Assembly (NCBI GenBank): GCA_963513935.1
Contig: OY740772.1
Span: 11,998,098-12,062,097 of the forward strand
Source: Aphrophora alni
Taxonomy: Eukaryota > Arthropoda > Insecta > Hemiptera > Aphrophoridae
DNA: 64,000 bases
Direction: 5' to 3'
A program made the translations under genes and the position numbers. Within the stretch, counting starts at the first letter, position 1. The number at the start of each line of letters is the position of its first letter. The notes under the pieces are model-generated. The model ran no database searches. It was not told where the DNA came from and was given only the letters and a program-made list of their open reading frames with translations. Positions 1 to 11,126 of the stretch are shown piece after piece.

Positions 1-80
1 TTTTGTATTTCTATCGTAATTTTTGTGGCCGTTATCGTGCTTAAGTACAACTTTTTCTATAAAGTTGACGGATTTAAAGA
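1..80 (+). repeat. RepA fragment (distal end)
   Basis: The first 80 bases resemble the distal part of the RepA copy near 59.45-59.53 kb. Both contain a run like TTTGTGGCC/GCCC, then ACTATCRTG, then TTAAGTA and a short AAAACGAC-type stretch. The copy is cut by the window edge. No coding content is seen. The match is short and diverged, so the assignment is tentative. Confidence 0.35.
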
Positions 81-1400
81 TAAATATTCAACAATTAAAT
101 AAAAGATTACATACAAAATCTCTAATCTATTTACATATTTTATATTTAAAAAATCTAAAACCCCAGATAGATACACGTAAATACGAGCTGGGCAATCCCG
201 AGGACCCTAGCTGCATCTAACATTTGTTTCCTGTAGTCTTGAGTTATATCCCTTTATCTTCAAATTTCCTATTTATTTTGACCAACTCTTGTTCTCTTCC
301 GACTATGACGGTATTTGAGTATTTAAAGGTTGTAAGGGTTTTTGATTTACGTTTTTGTTTTCCTTTTTTTTCATAAGTTGAAAATTACCGAGAGGTTTTT
401 CACCTATAAACAAGAAAAATATAGAAATGTTTGCCTTAATAACCATTTACCGAAGTTCAGATACACCCTGTATAAATTACAGTAATTTCCAAGCTACATG
501 TATCTACTTATTTTATTTCCCACACTAAGTTGGTAGCACTTATCTCTGGTATTAAATCTATGATAGACAAAGTGACTTAGCGCCTCGTAGACAAGCCGAA
601 CCCTGTTCTGTAAGTTAGACTACAATGGAAGACGTTGTTGTTGGTCCAGTCAAATCTTTACCCGGAAGCTGGGCTCGTCGTGACCCCTCTAATCAACAGA
701 TGACTCTGTGATTCTTCTCAAGACAACGGTACTGCTCTAGCAAGGGTAGCTAATGTAAACTGGTTTTAATATAATAAAGTTTCATTATCTATTACTGTAC
801 TATAGATATCTGTAGAATGGTTTTTAATTTAAACTTGTTGTATGATTATTGGGGTAAAGTAGTTTTTACTTGTGGTTTGCGAAAGTGGTCTTTTTAACAC
901 GTGGTATAACAAGAACAACACATGATTTTGAGCAACGAGTACCCTAGTAAAAAAAGTAGAAAAAGTCATTAAGAGGGGTACAGAAAACACACATACGTAC
1001 AAGCACGAATGCATACAAACATGGTATTATTATAGGCCTAGCAGGTCGTGAAGATGCCATTACAAAAACAATTTACTTAATAAAAATATGACAGTAGTTG
1101 GCGTGTGATGGAAATGGATAGATAAGTGATGGTGAATATGATACAAAATTTATGATGGATTGTGTTTTAAAAAATGGTATTTATATTGCTTTTGTTAATA
1201 AAAATTTGTATTCTCAGTTTCGAGTTTAATATTATGGCTGTTACTGAATTTTGAGAGAGTTGTAATTTTTCGTTGGTTAATTTTGGCTGTATGTATTGTG
1301 AATGAATTTGGTCTGAAAGGTGAATTCACAGTGTTGAATCATTACCTGAAGTGATAGATAAAATTATTGTATTTCTACTCACCAATGTTTCTATGCTAAA
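81..1400. other. AT-rich DNA, no gene seen
   Basis: Only short open frames with no recognisable motif lie here. No tandem structure or transposase remnant was noticed. Confidence 0.6.
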
Positions 1401-1407
1401 ATAATAT

Positions 1408-2640
1408 ACAGGGTGGTCAATTTAGGTGGAGATATCCTGAAAATTAAGCATGGTTAATTAAGAAATTTATCCCAAATGAAAAGCTAATACTTTTGAGGGG
1501 ACAATTCACTCGTGTTAAAATTAGTCACCCTGTCCACTCTGTGTCTGAGGGTAATTATGGAAACCCCCATTTTTTTGATTGCAGATTTAGATTCTGCACG
1601 AAAAATAAGTGAGTTTTATTCAAAAACATATTTTCGATTCGAGACAGATTGCGCTGTAATCGGAAAAATTAAATTATCCAATATTGCACGAAAAATAATT
1701 TAGAAAAATATTGGAATATTTAATAATTTTAAAATAATTTTTAAAAAAAGTCAGCCATCTTAATTTTTTTCAAAAAACTACTTTACTCAGGAACAATGTC
1801 GTGAAAGTAGTAGTTTCTTGTTTCAGTTAATTTAGATATTTATGCACCCTTAGATCAAAAGAAGGAAAATAATTTTGAAAACTGTATACTTTTTGCAATT
1901 AAGAATTATGAAAAAAAAATGAAATTTTTCAATTTTTCTCTTAATTATAATTTTAAATCATCTCAAAATGAAAATAAACAGCAAACGTATTGATTTATTT
2001 GTATTTAATAAACACGGTTTTGGTTTTGTGGCAATGAATTATTGCGTGAAACAAATTTCAGTCGCTTCTACAACATCAGCAGTCTCCTTTTTGGCATAAA
2101 AATAAATTTAAAATGAAATCAGCACTTGAAAAATCTATTCTCAATTGTTATTTCAAAAATTACATCAATTTTGATTTTGCAAATTATTTTAATTTTTTCA
2201 CTGTGTTGGTAATTTTGATGCGTAATGTAATTGAATTTCTAAGTAAGGACATCCCTACTACAGCGCCATCTATGATGTATAGAAAATAATGTTCAAAATA
2301 AAACCTTTTTAAAATTGTTCCACCATTTTGTAACACGTCGGTTTTCCTTGAAAAACTAAATTAATATTCGTCCATTTCAGCGCTATCACGAATAAAAAAA
2401 AAGTTTCAGAAAACTTAAGCGTAGAATCAGAATCTCCAATAAAAAATTGGGGTTCCCATTTAAAATTACAAAGTTGCCCCGTCTTTCGAAATAGGGTACA
2501 GGGCAGCCTAATTTTAGGAGGAGTTAACGGCCCCTCAAAAATATTATCTTTTCATCTGTTACATTTTTTCGTACTATGCTTATTTTTCGAGATATTTCGA
2601 TATCTTGCCTTAAATTGACCCCAGTTATATCTAAAAGTTA
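1408..2640. mobile_element. Large fold-back element with diverged inverted arms
   Basis: The left end begins near 1408 (ACAGGGTGGTCAATTTAGG). The right end, read on the minus strand from about 2634, starts with a related GGGTCAATTTAAGG. Both arms then share in order GATATC, a GATGAAAAG/AATGAAAAG stretch, TTTTGAGGGG, AAAATTAG, CCCTGT and GGGAACCCCA or an equivalent, over roughly 170 bp. Weaker inverted similarity continues inward. The interior is very AT-rich with no protein signature. This looks like an old non-autonomous fold-back DNA element; the family was not identified and the exact ends and target duplication are unclear. Confidence 0.5.
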
Positions 2641-3655
2641 AAAATTTTAGTTTGATTACAATCGGTCACACGATGTGTTGTAGAGCATCACAGACAGACA
2701 GACATTATTCAAAAAAAAATTCTACTCAAGAGATATCAAAACGGAAAACACTCAACATAGATTTTTTGACTCATCACATATCCACGTCATAGCGTAAAAA
2801 TAACAAATTCTAATCATCAAATATTTTCAACATTCACAGCTTAAACATGTGATCGTATTGTGATGACGTCACCATTCTATAAATACATCTCGTTGCCCAG
2901 TCACGATCTGTTACCAGTCTACCACCACACAGCCTCCAATATCTTGAGGATGTTCACCAACATTCCACAGCCTTCATGATGACGTTGTTATTGTATACGT
3001 CACTATAATACAATGAAGTCAGAAGTCGTAAGCATTTCGTATTACTGTGGCATTTATACAGTAAGACTAAGAGTGTATTTAATACCACTGTTTATGACTT
3101 GCTTTCATCGTTTTATCGTCTTGTTTTATTGCATCTATGTATCTTTAAGTAGTTTAACCTATATGAATTGAAAACGCAATGTTTTCTACGATAAATTGCG
3201 AGCCTATATTGATTGTACAAGCTGTTAAGTATTGTTTTTATAGTTACCTGATTGTACCTTGATTATGTTGTGTTTTCTATTGGGAACATTTATCAATCGT
3301 CAACAATTGTTTAAACTATTCAATTATATACATTTGAGGATAATAATTGACGTGTTATCCTAATAAGTGTGAACCTCATTAAAATCTCTAAAGTTCTTTT
3401 GAATGCAATATGAACTTTTGACATCTTGTTTGTATGTTACGTCTCTTTCGTTTCTTCGAAGAATTCTTCGCTGAAGTTTATGTCTTAGACACCACACCTT
3501 TCAAACACAAGCTGAGGACGCATAAACAGTTCGATAATATGCACCTTCATCGGTTTGCGATTCAATGTTATCCGTTGCTAGCTTCCGGAGCTTTTACACC
3601 TTAAGCTATTACAACCGATTTTTGATAAAGAACATATTTCAGATCTTTTGAATAC
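2641..3655. other. Non-coding DNA with one promoter-like cluster
   Basis: There is no gene or long ORF. The only notable structure is the CRE plus TATA cluster near 2.86-2.89 kb, listed separately. Short (CAGA)n-like tracts lie near 2.69 kb. Confidence 0.6.
2864..2885 (+). promoter_or_regulatory. CRE-like site followed by TATA box
   Basis: A perfect palindromic TGACGTCA (2864-2871) is followed 6 bp later by TATAAATA (2878-2885). Possible initiator-like CAGTC sequences occur about 20 and 37 bp downstream, and an ATG at about 2949 opens only a very short frame. The spacing suits an insect core promoter, but no downstream coding exon was found and both motifs can arise by chance. Confidence 0.25.
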
Positions 3656-3659
3656 CTTA

Positions 3660-4690
3660 TTTGCAGAAACATGGTGCTACAAAGTCAGTGAATGCTTGAT
3701 CAAAAGACAAAAGTTTAAACTCTAGTTTTATATTTACTTGTTTTCATAGGTTTACTTCTATTGAAAACAAAAGTGCAGGTTTGTGGTAAGAATTGCGGAA
3801 AGTAAGTGCTTACTGTCAGATATTGTTTGATTAAGACATAAGTTTGAACCCTACATTTATATTTATTTATTCTAATAAGGTTATGTATTTAAAATAAACA
3901 TGCAGGTTTTGGGAAAGAAGTGCAGAAGCCATTTTTATACTAACACAGTCAGAGAATGTTTGATCAAAAGACAATTGTTTAACTCTAGTTTTATATTTAT
4001 TTGTTTTCATAGGTTTACTACTATTAAAAACAAAATTGCAGGTTTGTGGAAAGAAGTTCAGAAACCAAGTGCTACAGAATCAGAGAATGTTTGATCAAAA
4101 GACAATTGTTAAAACTGTAGTTTTATATTTATTTGTTTTCATAGGTATGCTTCTATTAAAAACAAAAATGCAGGTTTGTGGAAAGAAGTTCAGAAACCAA
4201 GTACTACAGAGTCAGAGAATGTTTGATCAAAAGTCAATTGTTTAACTCTAGTTTGATGTTTATTTCCATTCATAGGTTTACTTCTATTAAAAACAAAAAT
4301 GCAGGTTTGTGGTAAGAATTGTAGAAACCAAACGCTTAACGCTGTCAGAGAATGTTTCATTAAAAGAATAAAGTTAATTTCTACTTTTATATTTATTTAT
4401 TCTAATAGGGTTAAGTATTAAAAACAAAAATGCAGGTTTTAGTAAAGTAGTGCAGAATCCATTTCTGTGCTAAACACAGTCAGAATATGTTTGATCAAAA
4501 GATAAATGTTTAAACCCTAATTTTATATTTGTTTGTTCTAATAGGCTTACGTCTATTAAAAACAAAAATGCACGTTTGTGGAAAGAAATGCAGAAACCAA
4601 GTGTTTAGTGCTTAACACAGTCAGAAAATCGAAAGACAAGTTTAAAACCTAGCTTTATATTTATTTGTTTTATTAGGCTATTAAATACAA
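3660..4690 (+). repeat. ~131-bp tandem repeat, about 8 diverged units
   Basis: The anchor GCAGGTTTGTGG or close variants recurs at about 3774, 3901, 4038, 4170, 4301, 4432 and 4569, a step of about 127-137 bp. Each unit also carries TCAGAGAATGTTTGATCAAAAG, TTTATATTTATTTGTT and TTCTATTAAAAACAAAA segments. Units differ by substitutions and small indels, so the array is old. Short open frames at 3.90-4.25 kb are by-products of the repeat and not genes. Confidence 0.9.
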
Positions 4691-6220
4691 ATGGCTATTA
4701 TCTATATACATTACGACACTACATTCCATCCTGAACTATTTTCAGTTCTGCTATTGTATTGCCTTAACATGCCTTCAAGCGTTTAATGTAGTAAAGAGTT
4801 TTTATTTTAAATTAGTGAGGCCATGTAATTCTGTGTAGTGTAGTGTTGAATTTTAATGAGAGAAGGTTATGAATGAACCTTACCTAGAGACTAATATAGA
4901 GAAATTATTGCTTAATACGCTGCGCCTACGGAACACTTGGATTGTTTCAAAGTCATTATCTTCACACATTTTGATAACAACTTTGTGTGCGCAAATCGGG
5001 GAGGAGGAAATTTGTGTCGGAAGATTTTAACAATCTCAGTTTTTCAATAACACTTCAAAATCCAATTAGATTGGTAAAAAGACAACTGAAATTCAGCCAT
5101 GTTTATTTGTAATAAATAACCAATATGATAACAATGGGTTGGATAAGTGAAAAACAGATGTTTTCAACTATCAGCTGATTTGGTTTTGACGATCTATTTT
5201 TGTACATTTCATAGCAACAACCATTCAGATAGTATACTCATTTTATTGAGATGCTCTAGGTATAAATATTTTTCAGTAATAGCCCTCTGGTTCCTTTTAC
5301 TTTTTGAAAACTACTGAACTTTTATTTTTAATGACGTATAATTTTGTTTTGTTTTTGAAATAAGTAGTTGGAATACTTTGTGCAATTTTTTTAGAAATAT
5401 TTTTTCGTAAAATTGTCCGATCGTCTAAAACTTCCAGAAAACTACTATCGTTGATAACCTGGCAACTGTATTCACTAACTTATCAAGTAAACCATAAATA
5501 CACTTTTCAGATAACATTGTAAATAATAAAATTAATTTTCATAGACGAATGCGTGGTAAACTCCGAATATTGTTTGCAATTTCCAACAGCAGCAAGGAGT
5601 TGGAAATAATTTATTCAGTTTGTACAAGTGGTTTAGAGAGACAGACGAACAGACTTGACGTGCTCTTCATTATTGCTTCGTAATGCGCATACTCCAACAA
5701 CTAAACCTTACAACCTACAATGAGATTTGCAATTCTAACAGCTGTGCTATTACAAACAAGAGGAGGACAGATTTGCACTGCTTAGTTGGGTTAGTAGCGA
5801 TTAGGTTCTCAATTTGACTGTCAGGTGTGCAATTAAGTGAATAACTACGATCATCGTTATAGGAACATAGAGATCCACAAACTGCCTTACACAATCCATG
5901 TACGAAGCTTTGTCTGTAAGCATATAACTAGAAAATTACTAATCTGATTTTCACTCTGTTTTGTTTTATATGTAGGTCAGATTTTAGTCTTTATTTGTTT
6001 CAATTGAATACAGTGGTTTCCAATTTATAATGATATTTCTCTTCACAGGAAATCAACAGCTTTGAATTTTTGACATATTTTACGCCATTAATTATAATTT
6101 TAGGTGTAAATTGAATTGGAAATGGAAACTTTTTTAAATAGGATCAGCAGATTCTATCTTTTTACATTTCTCCCTCCTATTGATTAAGAACGAATTATTT
6201 ATTTTTGTTCTTTAAAGGAT
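4691..6220. other. AT-rich DNA, no gene seen
   Basis: No ORF of interest, transposase motif or tandem repeat was recognised in this stretch. Confidence 0.6.
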
Positions 6221-6224
6221 AGAA

Positions 6225-6850
6225 ACAAATCAGTCAACATTGCTTTATAAAAACAAGGAAGAAACGAACATAAAATAAAGACTCATAACCTTCGAAGAGT
6301 CAGATTGCGTCAAGGTAAGAAAAGAACAAGAGTTGTTCGTAGGAGACCTGTCAGGAATGATGAAAAAGATGGATTTAAATTCAAGACCACATTGAAAAAA
6401 AGTGTAGATCCAGCTAGCGACCCTAGGATTGCCATCCGTACTCAGTTTAAGTATGTCCCTGAAGATGAAGAAAACGAGGGTTTGTCAAGAGAGACTAGAA
6501 AAAAAGGGTGTAGATATAGCTAGGGAACCTCTGAATTACCACATCCATACTTACTATAGTGAGTTCTTAAGGGTGAAGAATACAAAAGTTAGCTAAGAGA
6601 GATTAGGTAATAAACCTGTAGATCCAGCTTGGATACAACGGGATATCGGTTATGTCGCCTAAAGAAAAGAAGAAGAAAACATTATAAAATAATAGGCCCC
6701 ACTCCTTGAATATTCTAATAGAATCAGGGTTGGAAGGAAACAAGATCTGTCAAAAGATGAAAGGGAGAGAATTAACCTAAGATTAGATGAAGATAGCTGT
6801 AGATTCAACTATGGTACCTCGGGATTGTCACATCCACCCCTGAGGAGGGG
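6225..6850 (+). repeat. RepB cluster, about 3 tandem or partial copies
   Basis: The RepB pattern is a TTTATAAAAA-AAGAAGAAA-CATAAAATAAAG start, then GAATATTCTAATAG, a GTTGGTCAAGAGA block, AGGTGTAGATCCAGCTA and a closing CCTCGGGATTGCCACATCC...CCCCTGAGGG. It is repeated about three times in full or in part here, making this the longest RepB locus in the window. A 72-aa frame at 6305-6523 runs through the first copy, but it is basic, low-complexity and not conserved as a frame between copies, so it is not called a gene. Confidence 0.75.
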
Positions 6851-7089
6851 GTGAAATTCATATTCTGCAGTATATTTCAGCAACAACATACAGTTGATCA
6901 ATAACTACTACCTAAGTTAGTACGTTATTTACAATTCAAAGAATTATTTCATAGGTTTTAAAGTTATGGACTGTATTATTTGAACGCCACCGTGGAAGCG
7001 ACATGCGAGATTACACACGCGAGATGTTGCCTGAACTGCGACCTTTGGTACTAAGCCTATAATCGTCATCATATAGAACTCTTGAAATT

Positions 7090-7528
7090 CAGAAAAATCT
7101 AATAGATAATGTCAACATAGCAGCCATTTAGAAATGTTTGTGTTTATATCTCGTGTGTTATTCAACTTATACCACCCTAATGGTATCAACCACACCTCTC
7201 TACGATGACAAATAGCGAATTTATTGTCAAAAATATAATTTCGAACATTGATCTCCTAAGATGTGATATTATTTTAGGAAAATCAGAACCAAATCACCGA
7301 CAGGAGCGTAGCGAGTGGAGACATATTCACATTGGTGCATCTTTGAACTAGCCAGGGCCGAGACACTGGCAGGAGCGAAGCGAGTGGAAGCTGTTTAATA
7401 TGTACAGATCACATCTACAAGGCGGTAAGTTAGGTTAGGTCAGGGCGACAATAAGAAAGTAATGAAATAAACAATTTAGAGATTCATAAAACCTGTATAC
7501 AACTGTGTTTAACAAACATACCCTACTA
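7090..7528 (-). repeat. RepA copy 1, part before the hAT insertion
   Basis: Read on the minus strand, this matches the RepA core and distal half. It has the AAGCGAG-type core twice (about 7299 and 7368, a 69-bp step), then the ATTTTTGACAATAA-type block near 7.23 kb and a GGCTGCTATG-like segment near 7.12 kb. The rest of the copy continues at 8314-8395, beyond an inserted hAT element. The doubled core corresponds to the unit amplified 15 times in RepA copy 2. Confidence 0.75.
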
Positions 7529-8313
7529 CAGTCATGTCAAAGATACGGCCCGCGATCGCAATGTGTCACAGAAAGTTGAGGCTGTGGGAAAATCAGGTTA
7601 AAAATCAAACTTTGGATCATTTCCCTAATTTAAAATCATTTGGCACAGTGAACAAAAAAAAATTGGATCAATATTCTCAACTTCTGCAAAATCTGATCAC
7701 GGAATTCAACAATCGTTTTGAAGACTTCCACAAAATGAATGAAATGGAATTCCCAATTTTCAACAATCCATTCGATTTTGAAGCTTCACAGGCACCAGTT
7801 CATTTGCAAATGGAGTTGATAGATCTTCAATCGGACAGTATTTTGAAAGTAAAATTTAAAGAGGCGGTCTTACAATTTATACACAATATTTCAAGAGTTT
7901 GGAAAACTACCCGGAATTAAAAAAGCATGCAGCACGCATTCGTGCATGTTTGGTAGCACCTATTTATGTGAGCAGATGTTTTCCGTCATGAAAATAAATA
8001 AGAACAAACATCGCACAAGACTAACGAATGAACATCTCCAATCAATTCTTAAAATAATTACAACGAATATGATACCTGACATCCATGAGTTTGTCAAAAA
8101 CAAGAGAAGTCAGGTATCTGGATCCTCGAGCTCAAAATAATTACCCTCTTTTATAACTTTGATATGATTTTTAACAACCGTATATTATACTATAAAATGA
8201 CATAAATAAAATGTTATAATAATTCAGTACATTTTTTTTTATTTGAATCTGGCCCGCCTTCACATTCTAAATTTAATATATGGCAATCTGCAAAATTGAG
8301 TTTGACACCTCTG
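7529..8313 (+). mobile_element. Deleted hAT (Buster-like) element inside RepA
   Basis: The termini are imperfect inverted repeats: the left end reads CAGTCATGTCAAA and the right end on the minus strand CAGAGGTGTCAAAC, a form typical of hAT ends. Subterminal GGCCCGC occurs near both ends. The flanking 8-mers are CCCTACTA (7521-7528) and TCCTACTG (8314-8321), matching at 6 of 8 positions with central TA. That fits the 8-bp target duplication of hAT elements and the nnnTAnnn preference described for Buster types. An uninterrupted version of the target lies in RepA copy 2 near 19.53-19.56 kb. At about 785 bp the element is much shorter than an autonomous hAT. Confidence 0.8.
7534..8140 (+). pseudogene. 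hAT transposase C-terminal remnant (ZBED5/GTF2IRD2-like)
   Basis: The first frame (7534-7920) contains HLQMELIDLQSDSILKVKF, typical of the region before the hAT C-terminal dimerisation domain in the ZBED5/GTF2IRD2-like group. A third frame carries YFKSLENYPELKKHAARI (about 7887-7940). The next frame (7946-8140) holds FGSTYLCEQMFSVMKINKNK and RLTNEHLQSILKI, the hallmark of the dimerisation domain. Two frameshifts (near 7.88 and 7.94 kb) break the reading. The BED finger and the catalytic core are missing. The intact protein would act in the nucleus, cutting and joining the element ends; this copy cannot. Family recognition is firm; the exact subfamily is inferred. Confidence 0.85.
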
Positions 8314-8395
8314 TCCTACTGGATACATTTCATTTACAGGATCTGCTTGTATTACATTGCAAGGCTGGGTAAGTACCATCAACCTGCTACTCTTT
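8314..8395 (-). repeat. RepA copy 1, terminal part after the hAT insertion
   Basis: On the minus strand this reads GGTACTTACCCAGCC...CAATGTAATACAAGCAGAT...ATCCAGTAGGA. It resembles RepA copy 2 (19404-19545) and resumes at the point where 7528 stops. Together with 7090-7528 it shows a single element split by the hAT insertion. Confidence 0.75.
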
Positions 8396-10670
8396 ACAAA
8401 CGCCTACTCATCTTAAAGACTTGTGACGTGTCCTGCAGGCCATAGTGTTAAAATTGGGTTTCCGCAGTCAAGAATAAATAATAGAATCATGAGAGAGTTG
8501 ACCCAAAGTTTGGCGAAAGTCCAACCTCGGGTTCCCATGTCGGAAATGAACGGGCTCCAGTCCAATAGGCATATTCGTCGCACAACGTTTTCATGCTAAT
8601 TGTCTGAAATCGTCAGGAATTTGGACAAATCGTTGGTCACTCGGTCACGGTAGGCCTAACAAGTGTAAGAGCGATCTATCAATGGAGTCTTATGACAATA
8701 ATGAATGGCTTTTCATTTTTAGACAGTTATTTGGCTGTGAAATTAATAGGCGTTTTGGTGTCTATCCACATTTTAACGACCGTGATTTAGGTATTAAAAT
8801 ATTTGGACTGTTTAGCTGCATAAATTAGCTATTATGGACTTATTTACTCTACATAAAGGCAAAAAAATTAATTTCACAAGCACTGGATGACAACAAAATT
8901 ATAGATTTGATAGAGTAATGATGTTGGAAGAATTTTGACAGTTGGTGATCATTTTAATGCGGAAGGTCAGAGAAAGATAAAGTCGGCCAACAGATCTACT
9001 TTAAAATTTTTTAAAGCTGTTAAGATCAAAGTTAGTGTCTAGTCAAAATGTATTTCGATCAAACTTAAGAAATTTTCGACAAATAAAAATCTCACCAGAA
9101 TTCTAAAAATTAAAAAAATTCGACGTTCGAAAAATATTATTAATTGTTTACAAACCAAAGAGTGAAAAAAACGGTTTAATTTGGGTTATTTTTCTCTTAA
9201 TTTTTTTGAAATACCGATTTTCTAATTAATGCGATATTTAAATAAAAAAAGAAAATAGTTTTTTTATTCGTGCTAAATGTTGGACAAATGTATAATATAA
9301 TTTTACATATTTATGGAAATTAGGTTTAATAAAATTAATTATACTTAAAATGCAATAAAAAATCATACATTTTCCAACATTTTAAATAGATGAAACATGT
9401 TTATAATCAAACTACATACTTGATTTTTATTTTCAGATATTTAAAAAACCTTTTCAAATTGGTTTTCATCTTTGACATTTTATTCACATTTGAGAGGTTC
9501 TCGGGAAAATCTTATAATATATCCATTTTTTCTAAAAGTTATGAAGGAAATAAAGTCTTGTATTTTCATTTTACATGTTTCTAAATTTCTCACATTTGTA
9601 GAAAACATTTTTCATAATGTTTTTCACCTTTGACATTATATCACATTTAAGAAGTTCTCAAGAAATTCTTGTGATATATCCAATTTTTTCGAAACGTCAT
9701 AAAATAAGTCTTTTCTTTAATTGTAAAGAAATTATAAACAAGTTCCTAATTTTTTCATATATTTATTGTGATATCCATATTTTTAATAATAAAAACTATA
9801 ATTTGTTATTTTTGGTCAAATCATTTAAAATACATCTTCTTCTCGTAATTTTTTTAACTCTTTGGTATAAATCATTTTATTATTTAACACAATGAAAAGC
9901 ATTCGAGTATCTATGTATTTTATTACCACGTTTTTTTAGTTCGGTTTCCGTCGTACCTGTCAGTCTGTCCGGGTGGAATTTTGCAATCGAGTTTAAACTA
10001 ACTTCCCGATAAGCTAAAGACCTGAAATTTTGAACATAGGTCAGAATTGGATGACAATACAATATTCAGTTGGTTTCTTGTCTCTAAATTTGTTTAAATA
10101 ATAGTTATTTAAACAAATAAAAATTGGCCAATGAGATATAGATTTTTTAAACCGCGTTATCGCTTAAACACGTTATCACTTAAACGCATTATCGCTTTTG
10201 AATGGTAACCGGAATATGGAAGTAGTATGAGACAAATTTTTCAAGCATATATCGCGCTGAGTCGTGTTAGGTCACTTGATGGTAAGAATAGAGGAGCTCG
10301 ATTGCTCAAAACTCACTGGCAAAACACCTTGCAATGAAGATGCAATGACGGAGATGGGGAGAATGCATCAAATACGACCTTCACCACCATAAGCTTACAT
10401 TTACAATTTGTGATGGAGAAGGATCTGACATTGTATTGTTTTAATTCATGTACATGATAAATATTTAAAAAAATACATTTTGTTTACTTCTTTAGTTTGA
10501 TTTTCTGAGTTACAAGATAATAGAACTATTATAGGTAATAAGAGGTAATATTTTGAATTTCAGACATTTGCACCTAAACAGGATGTGAAATACATTGGGA
10601 ATTTCCTATATATGTCCCTGCCAGAGTCTCATCAATATATACAGAACCGATTGAAATCTTTCACCCGGAC
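8396..10670. other. AT-rich DNA with small local repeats
   Basis: No gene was recognised. A diverged direct duplication of about 110 bp lies at roughly 9460-9575 and 9619-9720; both copies hold a CTTTGACATT...TTCTC...ATATATCCA pattern, and the two short frames there are by-products. A near-perfect palindrome of 13-bp arms (TTTGTTTAAATAA and its complement) sits near 10.09-10.12 kb. A 17-bp motif, CGCGTTATCGCTTAAA and variants, occurs three times at about 10.15-10.20 kb. Confidence 0.6.
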
Positions 10671-10675
10671 ATAAG

Positions 10676-11126
10676 ACTAGAAAACTGAAAGTAAAAAATA
10701 AAAATAAAATTTTTTTTAACATACCACGTTTTTAAAACGGATAAAGTATAAAATAATTTTTCATGACCCTTCTACAATTTTGAGGGAGGATTGTTAGTGG
10801 CTATGGATATATTTGGAATACTTGGAGAGAAAAACGTAGGGCGCAGGCAATCTATGATAGTTAAGGAGGAGTAAATAAATTAAATTTCAGTGAATCTCAT
10901 TTCCGATTCACTGAAATTAGCTGTGAATTCATTCGGATTGTCTACTTGTATTATTTACTGGCTGCGCTCCACGTTTTTTTCTTCAATATACCCATAGCCA
11001 CTAACAATCCTCCCTCAAAATTGTAGAAGGGTCACGAAAAATTATTTTATACTTTATCCGTTTTAAAAACGTGGTATGTTAAAAAAATTTATTTGATTTA
11101 TTATTTTTTCTGTGAATTTTCTAGAC
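10676..11126. mobile_element. Fold-back element with ~180-bp inverted arms
   Basis: The segment from about 10709 (TTTAACATACCACG, then ACGGATAAAGTATAAAATAA, CCCTTCTACAATTTTGAGGG and AACAATCC in complement) is repeated inverted up to about 11093. Weaker similarity extends outward through CTAGAAAA on both sides. The arms are nearly identical over more than 100 bp, so the element is fairly young. The short middle contains a second small inverted pair (TTTCAGTGAATC and its complement, near 10.89-10.92 kb). No transposase is encoded. Confidence 0.8.

Noticed and set aside
4036..4245. 69-aa frame with internal repetition
   Set aside because: Simply reads through the 131-bp tandem repeat.
6305..6523. 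72-aa basic open frame
   Set aside because: Lies in a RepB copy; the frame is not kept in the other RepB copies.
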